From Poseidonibacter antarcticus (GTDB lineage Bacteria > Campylobacterota > Campylobacteria > Campylobacterales > Arcobacteraceae), in the NCBI RefSeq assembly GCF_003667345.1, contig NZ_RCWF01000016.1:1-52307 (forward strand): 52,307 nt of DNA, given 5' to 3'. This document shows positions 1 to 8,210 of this stretch, one piece after another. The translations under genes and the position numbers were made by a program. Position 1 is the first letter of the stretch. Every line of letters starts with the position of its first letter. The notes below the pieces were generated by a model. It did no database searches. It saw only the letters and a list, made by a program, of their open reading frames with translations, and was not told the origin of the DNA.

Positions 1-70
1 ACAGATACAGATTTAAAAATAATTTAAGTTTATATTAATGTTCATGTCCAATTTGACCAAATTGTTTAAA

Positions 71-157
71 CTTACTCAAAGATATAAAAGAAGACTATGT
101 AAAGAAACTTCTCAAGGTTTACTTGCAGTCATTGGTCTAGACTTTTTACTTGGATAA
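71..157 (+). pseudogene. 3' remnant of the 90-aa small membrane protein gene
   Basis: This stretch matches the last ~85 bases of the intact gene at 7665-7937, including the region encoding the GLDFLLG C-terminus and the following Shine-Dalgarno (TTAGGAGAAT). One base is lost relative to the intact copy (around 98-106), which throws the reading frame, so it is a decayed remnant. It marks the left end of a duplicated segment. Confidence 0.75.
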
Positions 158-177
158 TAAATTATTAGGAGAATGTA

Positions 178-462
178 ATGGAAGATAAAAAAGACAATCA
201 AATAAAAATTGAAGCAGCAAAAATAGATATAAAAGTTAGTCATATTAAAGATGATAATAGTAAAGGTTTTGCACCAAAAGTTGTTGTAATTGGTGTTGGT
301 GGTGGAGGATGTAATGCATTAACTCATTTAGCAAAAAATAGTAATTTAAAGGATGTAAAAATGATAGCTACTAATACAGATTTACAACATTTAGATTCAA
401 TTGATAATCCAAAAATTGAAAAGATTCAGTTAGGTAAAAAACTATGCAGAGGCTTAGGATAA
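178..462 (+). CDS. FtsZ N-terminal-like 94-aa protein
   Basis: Residues ~33-94 resemble the first part of FtsZ: a beta strand VVVIGVGG, the glycine-rich nucleotide-binding loop GGGGCN, a MIATNTDLQHL segment corresponding to FtsZ F(I/F)A(I/V)NTDAQAL, and QLGKKLCRGLG corresponding to FtsZ QLG..LTRGLG. The frame stops exactly there, before the GAGANPEVG segment, so the tubulin signature, the rest of the GTPase domain and the C-terminal tail are absent. FtsZ is normally 350-400 aa. A good ribosome binding site (TTAGGAGAATGTA) precedes the ATG. It is either a fragment of a horizontally acquired FtsZ-like gene or a small dedicated protein that could interfere with the host FtsZ; the sequence does not decide. 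A shortened 32-aa version lies at 7958-8056. Confidence 0.6.
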   Translation: MEDKKDNQIKIEAAKIDIKVSHIKDDNSKGFAPKVVVIGVGGGGCNALTHLAKNSNLKDVKMIATNTDLQHLDSIDNPKIEKIQLGKKLCRGLG

Positions 463-466
463 AAAC

Positions 467-619
467 ATGTTGAATTTATTATTTAGAACAAGCGCATATT
501 ATGTCATTTGGAAAAAGTTTAAAAAACAAATTATTCTTATTTCATTCTCGGTTGTTCTAATTGTATTGATTGGAATAATTTATGAAGATTTCTTTGATGT
601 ATTAAATGTTGTCGGATAA
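467..619 (+). pseudogene. Truncated copy of the two-helix membrane protein
   Basis: A 50-codon frame matches the first ~48 residues of the intact 117-aa gene at 8061-8414 (MLNLLF.T.AYYVIW.KFKKQI.LISFSVVLI) and then hits TAA shortly after DVLN. Only the first transmembrane helix survives. It lies 4 bases after the FtsZ-like frame, as in the intact operon. Confidence 0.7.
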
Positions 620-764
620 GGAAGCAACCTCACAGTCACTCCCCCCCCCTTAATAACTATACTTGCCACTTTCACGATATACAGCTCAAACACTGAACTA
701 AACTTTTGTGAGACTGGAGTGGTAACTAAAATCCAGACAAAAGACTAAAGAATTTATTTCCTCT
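620..764. other. Gap with a C9 tract and higher GC
   Basis: No gene is visible. Between the end of the duplicated segment and the 3' end of the first WYL gene lies sequence noticeably richer in G and C than its surroundings. It contains a run of nine C at 641-649 and short imperfect repeats of CACT/AGTG type. I cannot assign a function; it looks like a recombination scar. Confidence 0.4.
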
Positions 765-1721
765 TTATTTCAAATATTCTCTCAATTCATTTTCTATCTT
801 ATTTTTTAGTTCAATAGGCTTTACAACTTTTACAAATGGTAGCCATGATTTTATAAAACTTTCTATTTCCATAAATTGAGTCATTTTATATGATATTACT
901 AGGTTTCCATTTTCTTTTTTTTCTATAACTTTTTGAGATTTGAAATAGTTTTTTAGTTTAAAATATTTTGCCTTAACTGCATCTACTTCTACAACTATAT
1001 CTATTAGATATTTTCTAAACTCTTTTTGATATTTTGCAAAAGGTGTTTCCATCGTATCTATGAAGTTAATAATCTCTGGATTTTTTCTATAAGTCTTTTT
1101 TGTTTCTTTTATATTTTTAATATGTATTATTCTAAAAGGTGAAAATGAGAATACTTGATCTATAACTTCACTTGCTAAATAAAAGTTTTCATTCATTAGC
1201 AATATTTTATATGGATTTATTATATATTCTTCTATTGTTCCATTATTATCATAATCTATTACAATTTGCTTATTATATTTTATACTACGTTCTAGTGTTT
1301 GATATATTTCAAAACTATTTTTTCTAGTTTCAATTGCATCATTTTTAAAGCCATATAATTTTTTTGATTCTTTTAGTTGACTTTCTAGTAAAGATCTATC
1401 TTCTTTTGAGATATCAAAGTTTTTAAACATATCACTTCTTTGTGCTATATTAAATGTTTGAACAAGTAAAGACATATTTCTAGGGCTATTAACTAAATTA
1501 TTAAAAAGATCATTTGTAATTGCTTTATAGCATCCTTTTTCACCTTTTACTAAATGAAATGTATCAGGGAAAGAATGTTTAATTACATCTAAATCTCTTC
1601 TTATTGTTTTTTCACTCTTACCTTTCCAAAGTTCATCTTCTTGTAAATTAGAAATATATACTTTTTGACCTTCATTAAATCTTTTTAATAATTCTAATAC
1701 TCTTACTGTTTCATTTGTCAT
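765..1721 (-). CDS. WYL-domain transcriptional regulator 1
   Basis: 318 aa. The N-terminal ~60 residues form a helix-turn-helix (SEKTIRRDLDVIK is the recognition-helix pattern of HTH_11/DeoR-like domains). Residues ~140-210 fit a WYL domain and the last ~80 residues a WCX-type extension (MEIESFIKSWLPFVKVVKPIEL). WYL regulators are sensors often encoded in and controlling phage-defence loci (BrxR and CapW types). It is paralogous to the gene at 20973-21923 and to a truncated one at 39394. The start is supported by AAGGT a few bases upstream. A copy of the 17-bp island motif sits 44 bases upstream, so it probably regulates itself. Confidence 0.88.
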   Translation of the reverse strand: MTNETVRVLELLKRFNEGQKVYISNLQEDELWKGKSEKTIRRDLDVIKHSFPDTFHLVKGEKGCYKAITNDLFNNLVNSPRNMSLLVQTFNIAQRSDMFKNFDISKEDRSLLESQLKESKKLYGFKNDAIETRKNSFEIYQTLERSIKYNKQIVIDYDNNGTIEEYIINPYKILLMNENFYLASEVIDQVFSFSPFRIIHIKNIKETKKTYRKNPEIINFIDTMETPFAKYQKEFRKYLIDIVVEVDAVKAKYFKLKNYFKSQKVIEKKENGNLVISYKMTQFMEIESFIKSWLPFVKVVKPIELKNKIENELREYLK

Positions 1722-1748
1722 TCTTATTACCTTTTTTCTTATATATAA

Positions 1749-1781
1749 ATTATAACATAGTACTTAGACCTATTTTGTCCA
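1749..1781 (-). promoter_or_regulatory. Island promoter motif for WYL regulator 1
   Basis: Gene-oriented: TGGACAAAATAGGTCTA (1765-1781), 10 bases, TATAAT (1749-1754). This places the best candidate regulator gene under the shared motif. Confidence 0.8.
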
Positions 1782-1801
1782 AATAGTATATATTATAAAA
1801 T

Positions 1802-2977
1802 CTATCTTTTTAGTATATTTTTCTGAATTGTTAGATATTTAAAATCTTCATTTAATACTTTTATTTGAGCTGTCAATGATTTAAAATCAACATCCATATT
1901 TACATGGGCTAATTTGTTTCTAATTTTTCTAACCATTGTTATAACATATGCATATTTTTTAAATAAACCCTCATCGCCTTTATTTGACCATGTTTGATTA
2001 ATTCTTTTTAATTTATCTTTTATTTCTATATCAATATCTTTTACAACTTTATGATGTGGAAAAAATACTAGTTGATTTACTTTTTTATCTTCTAAAAATA
2101 AATTTATAAAAAAATCTTTTACTTGTGTATTTAGTTTAATATCATGTTGTTCTCCTATTAAACTTGTATATTTTGAGATTTTACTTGACATCTTTTTTGT
2201 AGATTCAATGATATAAATACCTGTTGCTTCATTTAATAAGGTGATTGCATTTAGTGTATATCCTTTATCTAGAAATAGAGTTGAATAAAATATACTTTGT
2301 TCAAAATAATTTAATTTAGATGCATTATCTATATTATTTAATATTTCAACAACTTCATCTAGATGCTTATTTACATTACTATTTGATACACCAAAGCTAT
2401 CTAACTTTTTTATTGTTTTTTTAATAATAGATGTTTCTTTTGTGAAGGAATAAAAAGAATTGGAAATTAATGATTCAGATATATCTTTTAAATTTTCTAG
2501 AATTTCTTTGATATTCTTATTTTTAAAATCACTTGATAATATTATAAGTCTTGAAGAAAATAGTTTTAAGTTTAAAGCAAAGCAATCTAATTCTTCTTCC
2601 TTTATTTCATTTAATTTAACTTGTGAAACTGTAGGTATTGGCATACATTCTAGTATTTCAAGAATAGCATTTTGTTTTGATTCTATTCTATTTAATTGAG
2701 ATGTACTTAGATTATTACTACTTACTGCATAATCAAGCCTTGGAGTTACTTCTTTATTTGTTTTTGGTATTTTTTTTTGAGTTTTTTCTTTTACTATATT
2801 TTTATCTATCTCTTCTAGATAGTCCAAGTTTAATGGATTTGAAGAAACAAGTATCTCTTTATCTTCTTTCATCTGAGATAAAAATTCTTCTTTTTCTACC
2901 TCTTTTATTTTATCAACTTGAGATTTATTCTCTTCAAAATATTTCTCTATATTTTTATCTTTAAAGTTTAATTCCAT
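1802..2977 (-). CDS. Protein with C-terminal HEPN-like domain
   Basis: 391 aa, no signal or membrane segment. The first ~95 residues are charged and low-complexity; residues ~100-270 are helical. The C-terminal third carries R353-NKLA-H358, the Rx4H motif of HEPN ribonucleases. The preceding LDKGYTLNAITLLNEATGIYI helix resembles the repeat-plus-HEPN arrangement of Csm6/Csx1-type CRISPR accessory RNases, but I see no CARF domain and no CRISPR array here. RNase activity is therefore a family-based inference. It is a single-gene unit with its own island promoter motif and an AAGGAAG ribosome binding site. Confidence 0.6.
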   Translation of the reverse strand: MELNFKDKNIEKYFEENKSQVDKIKEVEKEEFLSQMKEDKEILVSSNPLNLDYLEEIDKNIVKEKTQKKIPKTNKEVTPRLDYAVSSNNLSTSQLNRIESKQNAILEILECMPIPTVSQVKLNEIKEEELDCFALNLKLFSSRLIILSSDFKNKNIKEILENLKDISESLISNSFYSFTKETSIIKKTIKKLDSFGVSNSNVNKHLDEVVEILNNIDNASKLNYFEQSIFYSTLFLDKGYTLNAITLLNEATGIYIIESTKKMSSKISKYTSLIGEQHDIKLNTQVKDFFINLFLEDKKVNQLVFFPHHKVVKDIDIEIKDKLKRINQTWSNKGDEGLFKKYAYVITMVRKIRNKLAHVNMDVDFKSLTAQIKVLNEDFKYLTIQKNILKR

Positions 2978-3010
2978 TTTACTTCCTTTTTATAGTATTG
3001 TTTCTATAAA

Positions 3011-3043
3011 ATAATACTATATCATATAGACATATATTGTCCA
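3011..3043 (-). promoter_or_regulatory. Island promoter motif for the HEPN gene
   Basis: Gene-oriented: TGGACAATATATGTCTA (3027-3043), 10 bases, TATTAT (3011-3016); the ATG follows 50 bases after the motif. Confidence 0.8.
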
Positions 3044-3151
3044 CTATTATAGTTTACAAACCTTAATAGTTGTATTAAGATAAAAAAGAAGATCAAAGGC
3101 TATTAGTGAAATAAGAAAAAATGCTTCAGTATTTTCTTTGTTTATATATAT

Positions 3152-4966
3152 CTAAAAAATATAGTTTAACACAAATCCAAAATCATTATTATATTTTGAG
3201 GAAACTTGATTATTTTCAAACTTTATATCAAACCTGATATTTTCTTTTAATTTAATCGACTGTGTTAGATTTAGAGTATTTAATATATTATTCTCATTGT
3301 AATTATTATACTGAGAGCTATATGAAATAGTTGATTTCATATCGAAAACCTCATATATCATCATACCTAACTCATTTTTGATATATGTATAAGGTTTAGA
3401 GTTTCCATAAGCTAACCCTATTCCTATTAAATCATAAATTATTACATCTTCACTTAATTGTTTTGTTAAACCTTTTAAAAATGATATATTGTAAACTGAA
3501 TGTTTATTTAATTTTTTATCTAAGTGTTTTGTATAGTTTATTTCTAATTGTTTTGAAAACTGTTTTGTATATTTATCCCAGGGGATTAATGAAGTCATAG
3601 AAAAAAGATTAAACTCATCAATATTTATTTTATCATCAATATTTATTTTTAATTCAGCTATTTTTAGACTACTTTCACCATAATATTGTTTATTGTTGTC
3701 ATAAAGTGTGTGGGAAGCTGGTAATATTTTTAGACTAATTCCACCTTGTTCTTTTCTTCTTGAGATTGATATTTGTGAATCATTTTGTGTTTTAATTGGG
3801 TTTTTATATTTTGAGATATCTATTTGAATATCTTTTTCTATTAAAAATTTATAAATATATTCAAACTCTTTTGGTGTTTTATTTCCATTTTTATAAAAAT
3901 CATACTCTAAATAGGCTAATGCAAATAATCTTTTTAATTGACTTTTATCATTTTTTAGAAAGATTCCTAATTTATCTATATTATTTTTATCAATTGTTTT
4001 ACTTATTAATTCTGCATCATTTTTATTTATAGATTCTAATAGCATTTTAAAATTCCATAACTTAGATGGTTTTAATGATGTATTTTTTATTATCTCTTCT
4101 TTTTTGGCTCTTTTAATTACATCTTTAGGAGTTACCCATAAATTAAAACTTTTATCTTCATTTTTAATCTTTAGATTTAATATATTATTTACTATTGTTG
4201 CACAGTTAAAACCTGTGAAATAATATTCAATATCTGTTTGCTTTAATTCCCAGAAATGATATGTAATAAGTTTTAACTCGTAAGAGTTTAATTTTAAAGA
4301 ATATTCCCATATATTCCTATCTTCTTGTGTTAAATAAGAATATATTTGTTTTGAATAAGGTTTTAATACAAAATATCCATCCATTCCTAAAACAGTACTT
4401 TCTAAAGCAAGATAAGGAATATTTAAAGTATCAATCATAGTAAAAAATGAGATAGCATTTTGGACATGATTACCTTTATAATTGATTCCATCAAGTTTAA
4501 AAAACAAATGCCCCATCATACTAGAGGGATTACTTACATTTTCAGATACAAAAACCAATGATAACTCAGAAGTATTTGTATTTTTTATATATCTTTGAAA
4601 ATCATTACAAACAGAGTGTTTAAATTTTTTATCATCTAAATTTAACTCTTTTTTTAACCATAAATATCTTGCTGGATATTTACATCTTGATTTAGTATTA
4701 TCAAAAAAAAATTCTATTGTTTTAATAAGTTCATTCTTAGCTGAAAAATCATCATAAGAGAGTAAAAAGGACTTTGAGTCTATAGATGATTTTCTATTGT
4801 CTTTTTCTAGATGCAATAAACTTTTCCAAATAATATTCTTTGATAAATTCTTATCTAAAGCTTTATTTATTAAGTTTGATTTATAGTCATTAGAAGCAAA
4901 AGAAAAAAAAGGAATCATAAGTAAGAAAAGAAAAAATCCTTTCTTACTATTAAAAAAACAATTCAT
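3152..4966 (-). CDS. DUF4105 (Lnb N-terminal-like) exported protein
   Basis: About 604 aa from the ATG at 4966. An alternative TTG lies at 4987, but the ATG gives a clean signal peptide (KK then GFFLFLLMIPFFSFA). The N-terminal half shows the DUF4105 pattern: PARYLWL, C.DF..Y, LVFVSENVSNPSSMMGHLFFKLDG, and later FTGFNCATIVNNIL with the conserved NC. The C-terminal half (from ~residue 400) is beta-rich with regularly alternating strands and ends in an aromatic residue (LNYIF), consistent with an outer-membrane or periplasmic strand-rich region. The gene starts 4 bases after the stop of the lipoprotein gene and is probably co-transcribed with it. A C-terminal scrap of a paralogue lies at 30728-30865. 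Confidence 0.75.
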   Translation of the reverse strand: MNCFFNSKKGFFLFLLMIPFFSFASNDYKSNLINKALDKNLSKNIIWKSLLHLEKDNRKSSIDSKSFLLSYDDFSAKNELIKTIEFFFDNTKSRCKYPARYLWLKKELNLDDKKFKHSVCNDFQRYIKNTNTSELSLVFVSENVSNPSSMMGHLFFKLDGINYKGNHVQNAISFFTMIDTLNIPYLALESTVLGMDGYFVLKPYSKQIYSYLTQEDRNIWEYSLKLNSYELKLITYHFWELKQTDIEYYFTGFNCATIVNNILNLKIKNEDKSFNLWVTPKDVIKRAKKEEIIKNTSLKPSKLWNFKMLLESINKNDAELISKTIDKNNIDKLGIFLKNDKSQLKRLFALAYLEYDFYKNGNKTPKEFEYIYKFLIEKDIQIDISKYKNPIKTQNDSQISISRRKEQGGISLKILPASHTLYDNNKQYYGESSLKIAELKINIDDKINIDEFNLFSMTSLIPWDKYTKQFSKQLEINYTKHLDKKLNKHSVYNISFLKGLTKQLSEDVIIYDLIGIGLAYGNSKPYTYIKNELGMMIYEVFDMKSTISYSSQYNNYNENNILNTLNLTQSIKLKENIRFDIKFENNQVSSKYNNDFGFVLNYIF

Positions 4967-4970
4967 TGAA

Positions 4971-5369
4971 TTATTTACTACACTCAATACTTACAGTATC
5001 ATCATATTCCCACATTGCACCAGTAACTGCATCAACTGTACTACTTAATAAACTTGTAGCAACAACATTACCCCAAAACCAGGGATTAAGTTTTTTTTCT
5101 AATACTATTTCTTCACAGTTAGTATCAGTACTTTTAATAACAAGGTCTTTTGATTCTCTATTTACAGTAATAACCGATGGAGCGTTAAATGTTTGAATAA
5201 CATCTACACTGTTATCTTTTTCATTTAAATAACCAACAGACATATTTTTAGATTCATCTGAATTTACAGTAATCTTCTGCATATCCCCTCCTCCAAAAAT
5301 TGTCGCACAACCACTTAATGTAAAAGTAGCTGCAATACCTAACGATAAAACTGAATACATTTTCTTCAT
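4971..5369 (-). CDS. Small lipoprotein
   Basis: 132 aa. It has a signal peptide with lipobox LSGC (cysteine about 21), followed by ATIFGGG. The mature part includes QKITVNSD, an APSVITV strand, and the conserved block NPWFWGNVVATSLLSSTVDAVTGAMWEYDDTV. I recognise this pattern from a widespread family of small lipoproteins without a firm function. It is the first gene of a two-gene unit with the DUF4105 gene; ribosome binding site AAGGGAAATAA. Confidence 0.75.
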   Translation of the reverse strand: MKKMYSVLSLGIAATFTLSGCATIFGGGDMQKITVNSDESKNMSVGYLNEKDNSVDVIQTFNAPSVITVNRESKDLVIKSTDTNCEEIVLEKKLNPWFWGNVVATSLLSSTVDAVTGAMWEYDDTVSIECSK

Positions 5370-5417
5370 TTATTTCCCTTATATTTTTTGTATTTATGTG
5401 ATATAAATACTTTTAAT

Positions 5418-5450
5418 ATAGTAATATATAATGTAGACATATCATGACTT
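5418..5450 (-). promoter_or_regulatory. Island promoter motif for the lipoprotein/DUF4105 unit
   Basis: Gene-oriented: AAGTCATGATATGTCTA (5434-5450), 10 bases, TACTAT (5418-5423). The distal half is degenerate and the promoter-proximal half (ATATGTCTA) is intact. Confidence 0.6.
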
Positions 5451-5481
5451 TAAATTTTTTTTAGTATGGGAATTTTTATCA

Positions 5482-6255
5482 TCAAGCTTTTAAATACTCT
5501 TTCATAATAATTCTATTTTCTGCAATTGCAAAAAATCCAGAACTATGTACAAACTGCATTTTTGCATCTTGTTTTAAAGCTTTAGCATTTAGTTCAAATG
5601 AACCTAGTTTTTTTGGAGGAACTTTTACCTTCTAGTTGTTCTCATTTGTATCTTCCCAAACAACTGCTTTAATATTTGGCATTGTATTGCCATTTATAAA
5701 AGTACTCCAATGAGGAGTGTATTTATCTAATTCTATAATATGTTTATTTGATTCAAAGAAGTATGAATTATTTACAATATCTTTTGCTTCTAAAATATCT
5801 TCTTCCATAGTTTTCATAGAGTTTAATACTGTAATTGTAAAGTCTACAGCTTTATTAAAGCATATATTTTGTTCTTCATTATTGATTTCTTTAGAATTAA
5901 AAGCTCTAATTAATGAAGGGAATTCAAACTCCCCTGCTCTTTTGATTCCAACATCATTTTTATCAATAAGATTTATAAATCTTGAAACTTTTGGATACTC
6001 TTTTTCTAATCCTACATAATCCCAAATAAGACCAGCTGAGCTTTTACCACCTTTATATTGGTGATGATCAAAATATTTTACACCATCAAATTTTCTTCCA
6101 ATATCTATAAGCATATCAAAGTTTGAGAAATCTTCTGTACTATGATCTACTCTATTTACTACAATGGTATCTTTTTTAAATACTTTTAATAATGCAATTG
6201 CAGTAATTTCATCTGCATGAAATATTTTATTATGTGTTGCTATTTGTTTAATCAT
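5482..6255 (-). pseudogene. MYG1-like (UPF0160) gene with an in-frame amber codon
   Basis: The first 207 codons encode an MYG1-like protein: ATHNKIFHADEITAIALLK with the H.D metal motif, DIGRKFDGVKYFDHHQ, and SSAGLIWDYVG. A TAG at 5632-5634 interrupts it. The same frame continues for another ~50 codons (KVKVPPKKLGSFELNAKA ... FVHSSGFFAIAENRIIMKEYLKA) to TGA at 5482-5484, and this matches the normal MYG1 C-terminus. The simplest reading is one CAG-to-TAG change. It is a pseudogene, a read-through gene or a sequencing error. MYG1 proteins are DHH-related nucleases or hydrolases. Confidence 0.75.
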
Positions 6256-6279
6256 ATCTTTCCTTCTTTTATAAAAAAA

Positions 6280-6312
6280 ATTATATGATACTTTTTGGAC
6301 ATATAGTGGCTA
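6280..6312 (-). promoter_or_regulatory. Island promoter motif for the MYG1-like gene
   Basis: Gene-oriented: TAGCCACTATATGTCCA (6296-6312), 10 bases, TATAAT (6280-6285). It is a weak match to the repeat but has perfect spacing. Confidence 0.6.
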
Positions 6313-6505
6313 AATATTTTATTCCCCTTGGAATTGGGTCGGTGTTGTAATGTATAACTCTTATAGTTTTATAAAAATTATTAAATCTGATTATAAATTT
6401 ATCATTATGTTAACAACTGAACATATTACACATTTATAAACCTTTATAAAGAAACTAATCATCTCAATTTTTATTAAAGTTACACTTTTCTATTTTAATT
6501 ATATA

Positions 6506-6538
6506 TAGACAAAATATGTCTATTTTTTACATTATAAT
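6506..6538 (+). promoter_or_regulatory. Island promoter motif for the small-gene operon
   Basis: TAGACAAAATATGTCTA (6506-6522), 10 bases, TATAAT (6533-6538). This is the consensus form and drives the plus-strand operon starting at 6568. Confidence 0.85.
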
Positions 6539-6567
6539 TTCCACATAACAAATATAAAGGAAACAAA

Positions 6568-6804
6568 ATGATTATTACATACCATGCAGGACAAAGGTTT
6601 TTAGAAAGAGTTATTCATAAAATTGATTTTACAAAATATGAAGTACATAGAACAGTTGAATATCTGCAAAGGGTATTTAAAGATGTAGTTCCCTCTTCAA
6701 AGGTTGCATACTTACCTCTTCCAGGATTTGAGAGTAATTTTCATGCTGTTTATAAAGATAATACTATTTTAACAATAGTTCCAAAAAAGGATAAGAAATG
6801 CTAA
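6568..6804 (+). CDS. Small DUF4258-like protein
   Basis: 78 aa, first gene of an eight-gene operon. The N-terminus IITYHAGQRFLERV resembles the H.A..R..ER opening of DUF4258 and similar small RNase-fold or toxin-like domains. The remainder is a short alpha/beta protein ending in a basic tail. The resemblance is short and I do not claim a function. The stop overlaps the next gene's start by 7 bases. Ribosome binding site AAAGGAAACAAA. Confidence 0.5.
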   Translation: MIITYHAGQRFLERVIHKIDFTKYEVHRTVEYLQRVFKDVVPSSKVAYLPLPGFESNFHAVYKDNTILTIVPKKDKKC

Positions 6805-7028
6805 ATGATATACAAAAAGAATTCGATTCAAATATTAGAAAATTAGCTGAAAATAGTTTGTTAAAAAAACTAAAGAAGCAAGGTCTATGTAGAAGTGATA
6901 TTGCAGAAGAAAAATATGAGGAACTTATTGAACTAGAAATGGACATTATGAAATCTGATGGCAAGAAAGTAGGTACTGGATTAGCTATAGGTATTGGTAT
7001 TAGTATATTAACTGGTGGATTATTTTAA
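6798..7028 (+). CDS. Small helical protein with C-terminal membrane helix
   Basis: 76 aa. It has a charged helical region, KKQGLCRSDIAEEKYEELIELEM, then a glycine-rich hydrophobic end (GTGLAIGIGISILTGGLF). The pattern K..GL...(E/D)I....(Y/F)(E/D)..L followed by a C-terminal hydrophobic segment ending in G is shared with the proteins at 7665-7937 and 27417-27665, so these form one small family. The latter is the first gene of the ZorAB-like operon, suggesting a membrane-associated role. Ribosome binding site AAGGATAAGA lies inside the upstream gene. Confidence 0.6.
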   Translation: MLNDIQKEFDSNIRKLAENSLLKKLKKQGLCRSDIAEEKYEELIELEMDIMKSDGKKVGTGLAIGIGISILTGGLF

Positions 7029-7042
7029 TAAAGGAAAAATAA

Positions 7043-7324
7043 ATGAATACAAAAGAAGTAGAATTAATCATCGATGGAAAATCAAATAAATCAACAAGTG
7101 GAAAAATCTGGACTATTACAAAGTTTTTAACATCTTGTGGATGGAATACAGGAAAGTTTGTTGTAAAAAATACTCCTACTGCATTAGGTGCAGCTTGGGA
7201 AATAAAAAAAGAAGTAACTGAAACAATTGTTGATGTTCATAATGAATATATAAAAGAACAAAAAGAGTTAGCAATGGAAGAAAAAATCAAAATGCTTTCT
7301 AAACCTATAAAGGATATTAGATGA
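7043..7324 (+). CDS. Hypothetical 93-aa protein
   Basis: Not recognised. The N-terminus looks like a short strand-turn-strand (EVELIIDGKSNK). The middle holds a W/G-rich weakly hydrophobic stretch (WTITKFLTSCGWNTGKFVVKNTPTALGAAW), and the C-terminus is a charged helix rich in K and E. It is preceded by AAAGGAAAAATAA and its stop overlaps the next start (ATGA). Confidence 0.55.
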   Translation: MNTKEVELIIDGKSNKSTSGKIWTITKFLTSCGWNTGKFVVKNTPTALGAAWEIKKEVTETIVDVHNEYIKEQKELAMEEKIKMLSKPIKDIR

Positions 7325-7647
7325 TTTTTAAAAAAATATATGAAACTGTTGAATTTTTATATGATGTATATCTTTATAGGTTTAATTTTTGGGATAAGTC
7401 TCTAAATGAAGATGTTTATATTCCATTAGATATAAAAACAAGCGAAGCGTATCTTAATATAAAGAATAATCCATCTGAGAATACTTTATCAAAATGGGAA
7501 GAAATGAAAAGTAAAATCGATGAAAATAATAAGATATATCTTTTTAGGTCTTGCCCAAAGTCATGGAGACAATTATGTGGTAGAGAAGGTATTGCTTTAA
7601 TGAATAATAAAGAAATTAAAGCTTTTATTCAAACTCAAATGAATTAG
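7321..7647 (+). CDS. Hypothetical 108-aa protein
   Basis: Not recognised. It is a soluble protein rich in aromatic residues with a conserved-looking C-terminal block YLFRSCPKSWRQLCGREGIAL (two cysteines). It is translationally coupled to the preceding gene through ATGA. There is no membrane segment. Confidence 0.55.
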   Translation: MIFKKIYETVEFLYDVYLYRFNFWDKSLNEDVYIPLDIKTSEAYLNIKNNPSENTLSKWEEMKSKIDENNKIYLFRSCPKSWRQLCGREGIALMNNKEIKAFIQTQMN

Positions 7648-7664
7648 ATGAAAGGAGCTAATAA

Positions 7665-7937
7665 ATGAGCCCAGAAAAACTATTAGAAAATTCAATAAAT
7701 TCTATTAAAGAAGGTCTTAATACTGTTGGAAATAAATATGATAATCATATTAGAGAAAAAGCAGTAGAAAAAGTTAATGAAAAGATTCATGATAAAGGAT
7801 TAAATATTGACCAAATTGAACAAGATGATTATGAAGCTATGGTTAGTGATCTTTCAAAAGATATAAAAGAAGACTATGCAAAAAAAGCTTCACAAGGTTT
7901 ACTTGCAGTTATTGGTCTAGACTTTTTACTTGGATAA
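7665..7937 (+). CDS. Small helical protein, paralogue of the 76-aa protein
   Basis: 90 aa. It is mostly amphipathic helix, then DKGLNIDQIEQDDYEAMVSDL, the same motif as the 76-aa gene upstream and the 82-aa gene at 27417, and a hydrophobic end QGLLAVIGLDFLLG. Ribosome binding site AAAGGAGCTAATAA. A frameshifted remnant of a second copy lies at 71-157. Confidence 0.6.
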   Translation: MSPEKLLENSINSIKEGLNTVGNKYDNHIREKAVEKVNEKIHDKGLNIDQIEQDDYEAMVSDLSKDIKEDYAKKASQGLLAVIGLDFLLG

Positions 7938-8210
7938 TAAATTATTAGGAGAATATAATGGAAGATAAAAAAGATAATCAAATTAAAATTGAAGCAGCAG
8001 AAATAGATATAAAAGTTAGTCAATTAGGTAAAAAACTATGTAAAGGTTTAGGATAAGAATATGTTGAATTTACTATTTAAAACAACTGCATATTATGTTA
8101 TTTGGCAAAAATTTAAAAAACAAATTCTTCTTATTTCATTTTCAGTTGTTTTAATTGGTTTTATTGGAATGATTTATGATGATTTATTTGATGTATTAAA
8201 AGTTACAGAT
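7845..8210 (+). repeat. Right copy of the duplicated small-gene segment
   Basis: Counterpart of 71-624. Here the outer genes are intact and the middle gene carries the 186-bp in-frame deletion. Confidence 0.8.
7958..8056 (+). CDS. 32-aa deletion derivative of the FtsZ-like protein
   Basis: The frame encodes the first 21 residues and the last 11 residues (QLGKKLCKGLG) of the 94-aa protein at 178-462. The intervening 62 codons, including the whole GGGGCN loop, are missing in frame. The deletion ends fall in a TCA trinucleotide present at both borders. The ribosome binding site TTAGGAGAATATA is intact. Whether the peptide is made or matters is unknown. Confidence 0.5.
   Translation: MEDKKDNQIKIEAAEIDIKVSQLGKKLCKGLG

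Larger units (their letters stand above)
71..624 (+). repeat. Left copy of a duplicated small-gene segment
   Basis: Bases 71-624 align with about 7845-8210. The gene order is the same: end of the 90-aa gene, a gene starting MEDKKDNQIKIEAA, then a gene starting MLNLLF. The copies differ by many substitutions and by one clean in-frame 186-bp deletion in the right copy, so the duplication is not recent. Homology stops near 620, inside the third gene. Confidence 0.8.

Noticed and set aside
3796-4032. Various long antisense frames inside large genes (for example 3796-4032, 19112-19747, 49786-49992)
   Set aside because: Low-complexity hydrophobic translations produced by AT-rich coding strands, with no ribosome binding sites or family patterns.
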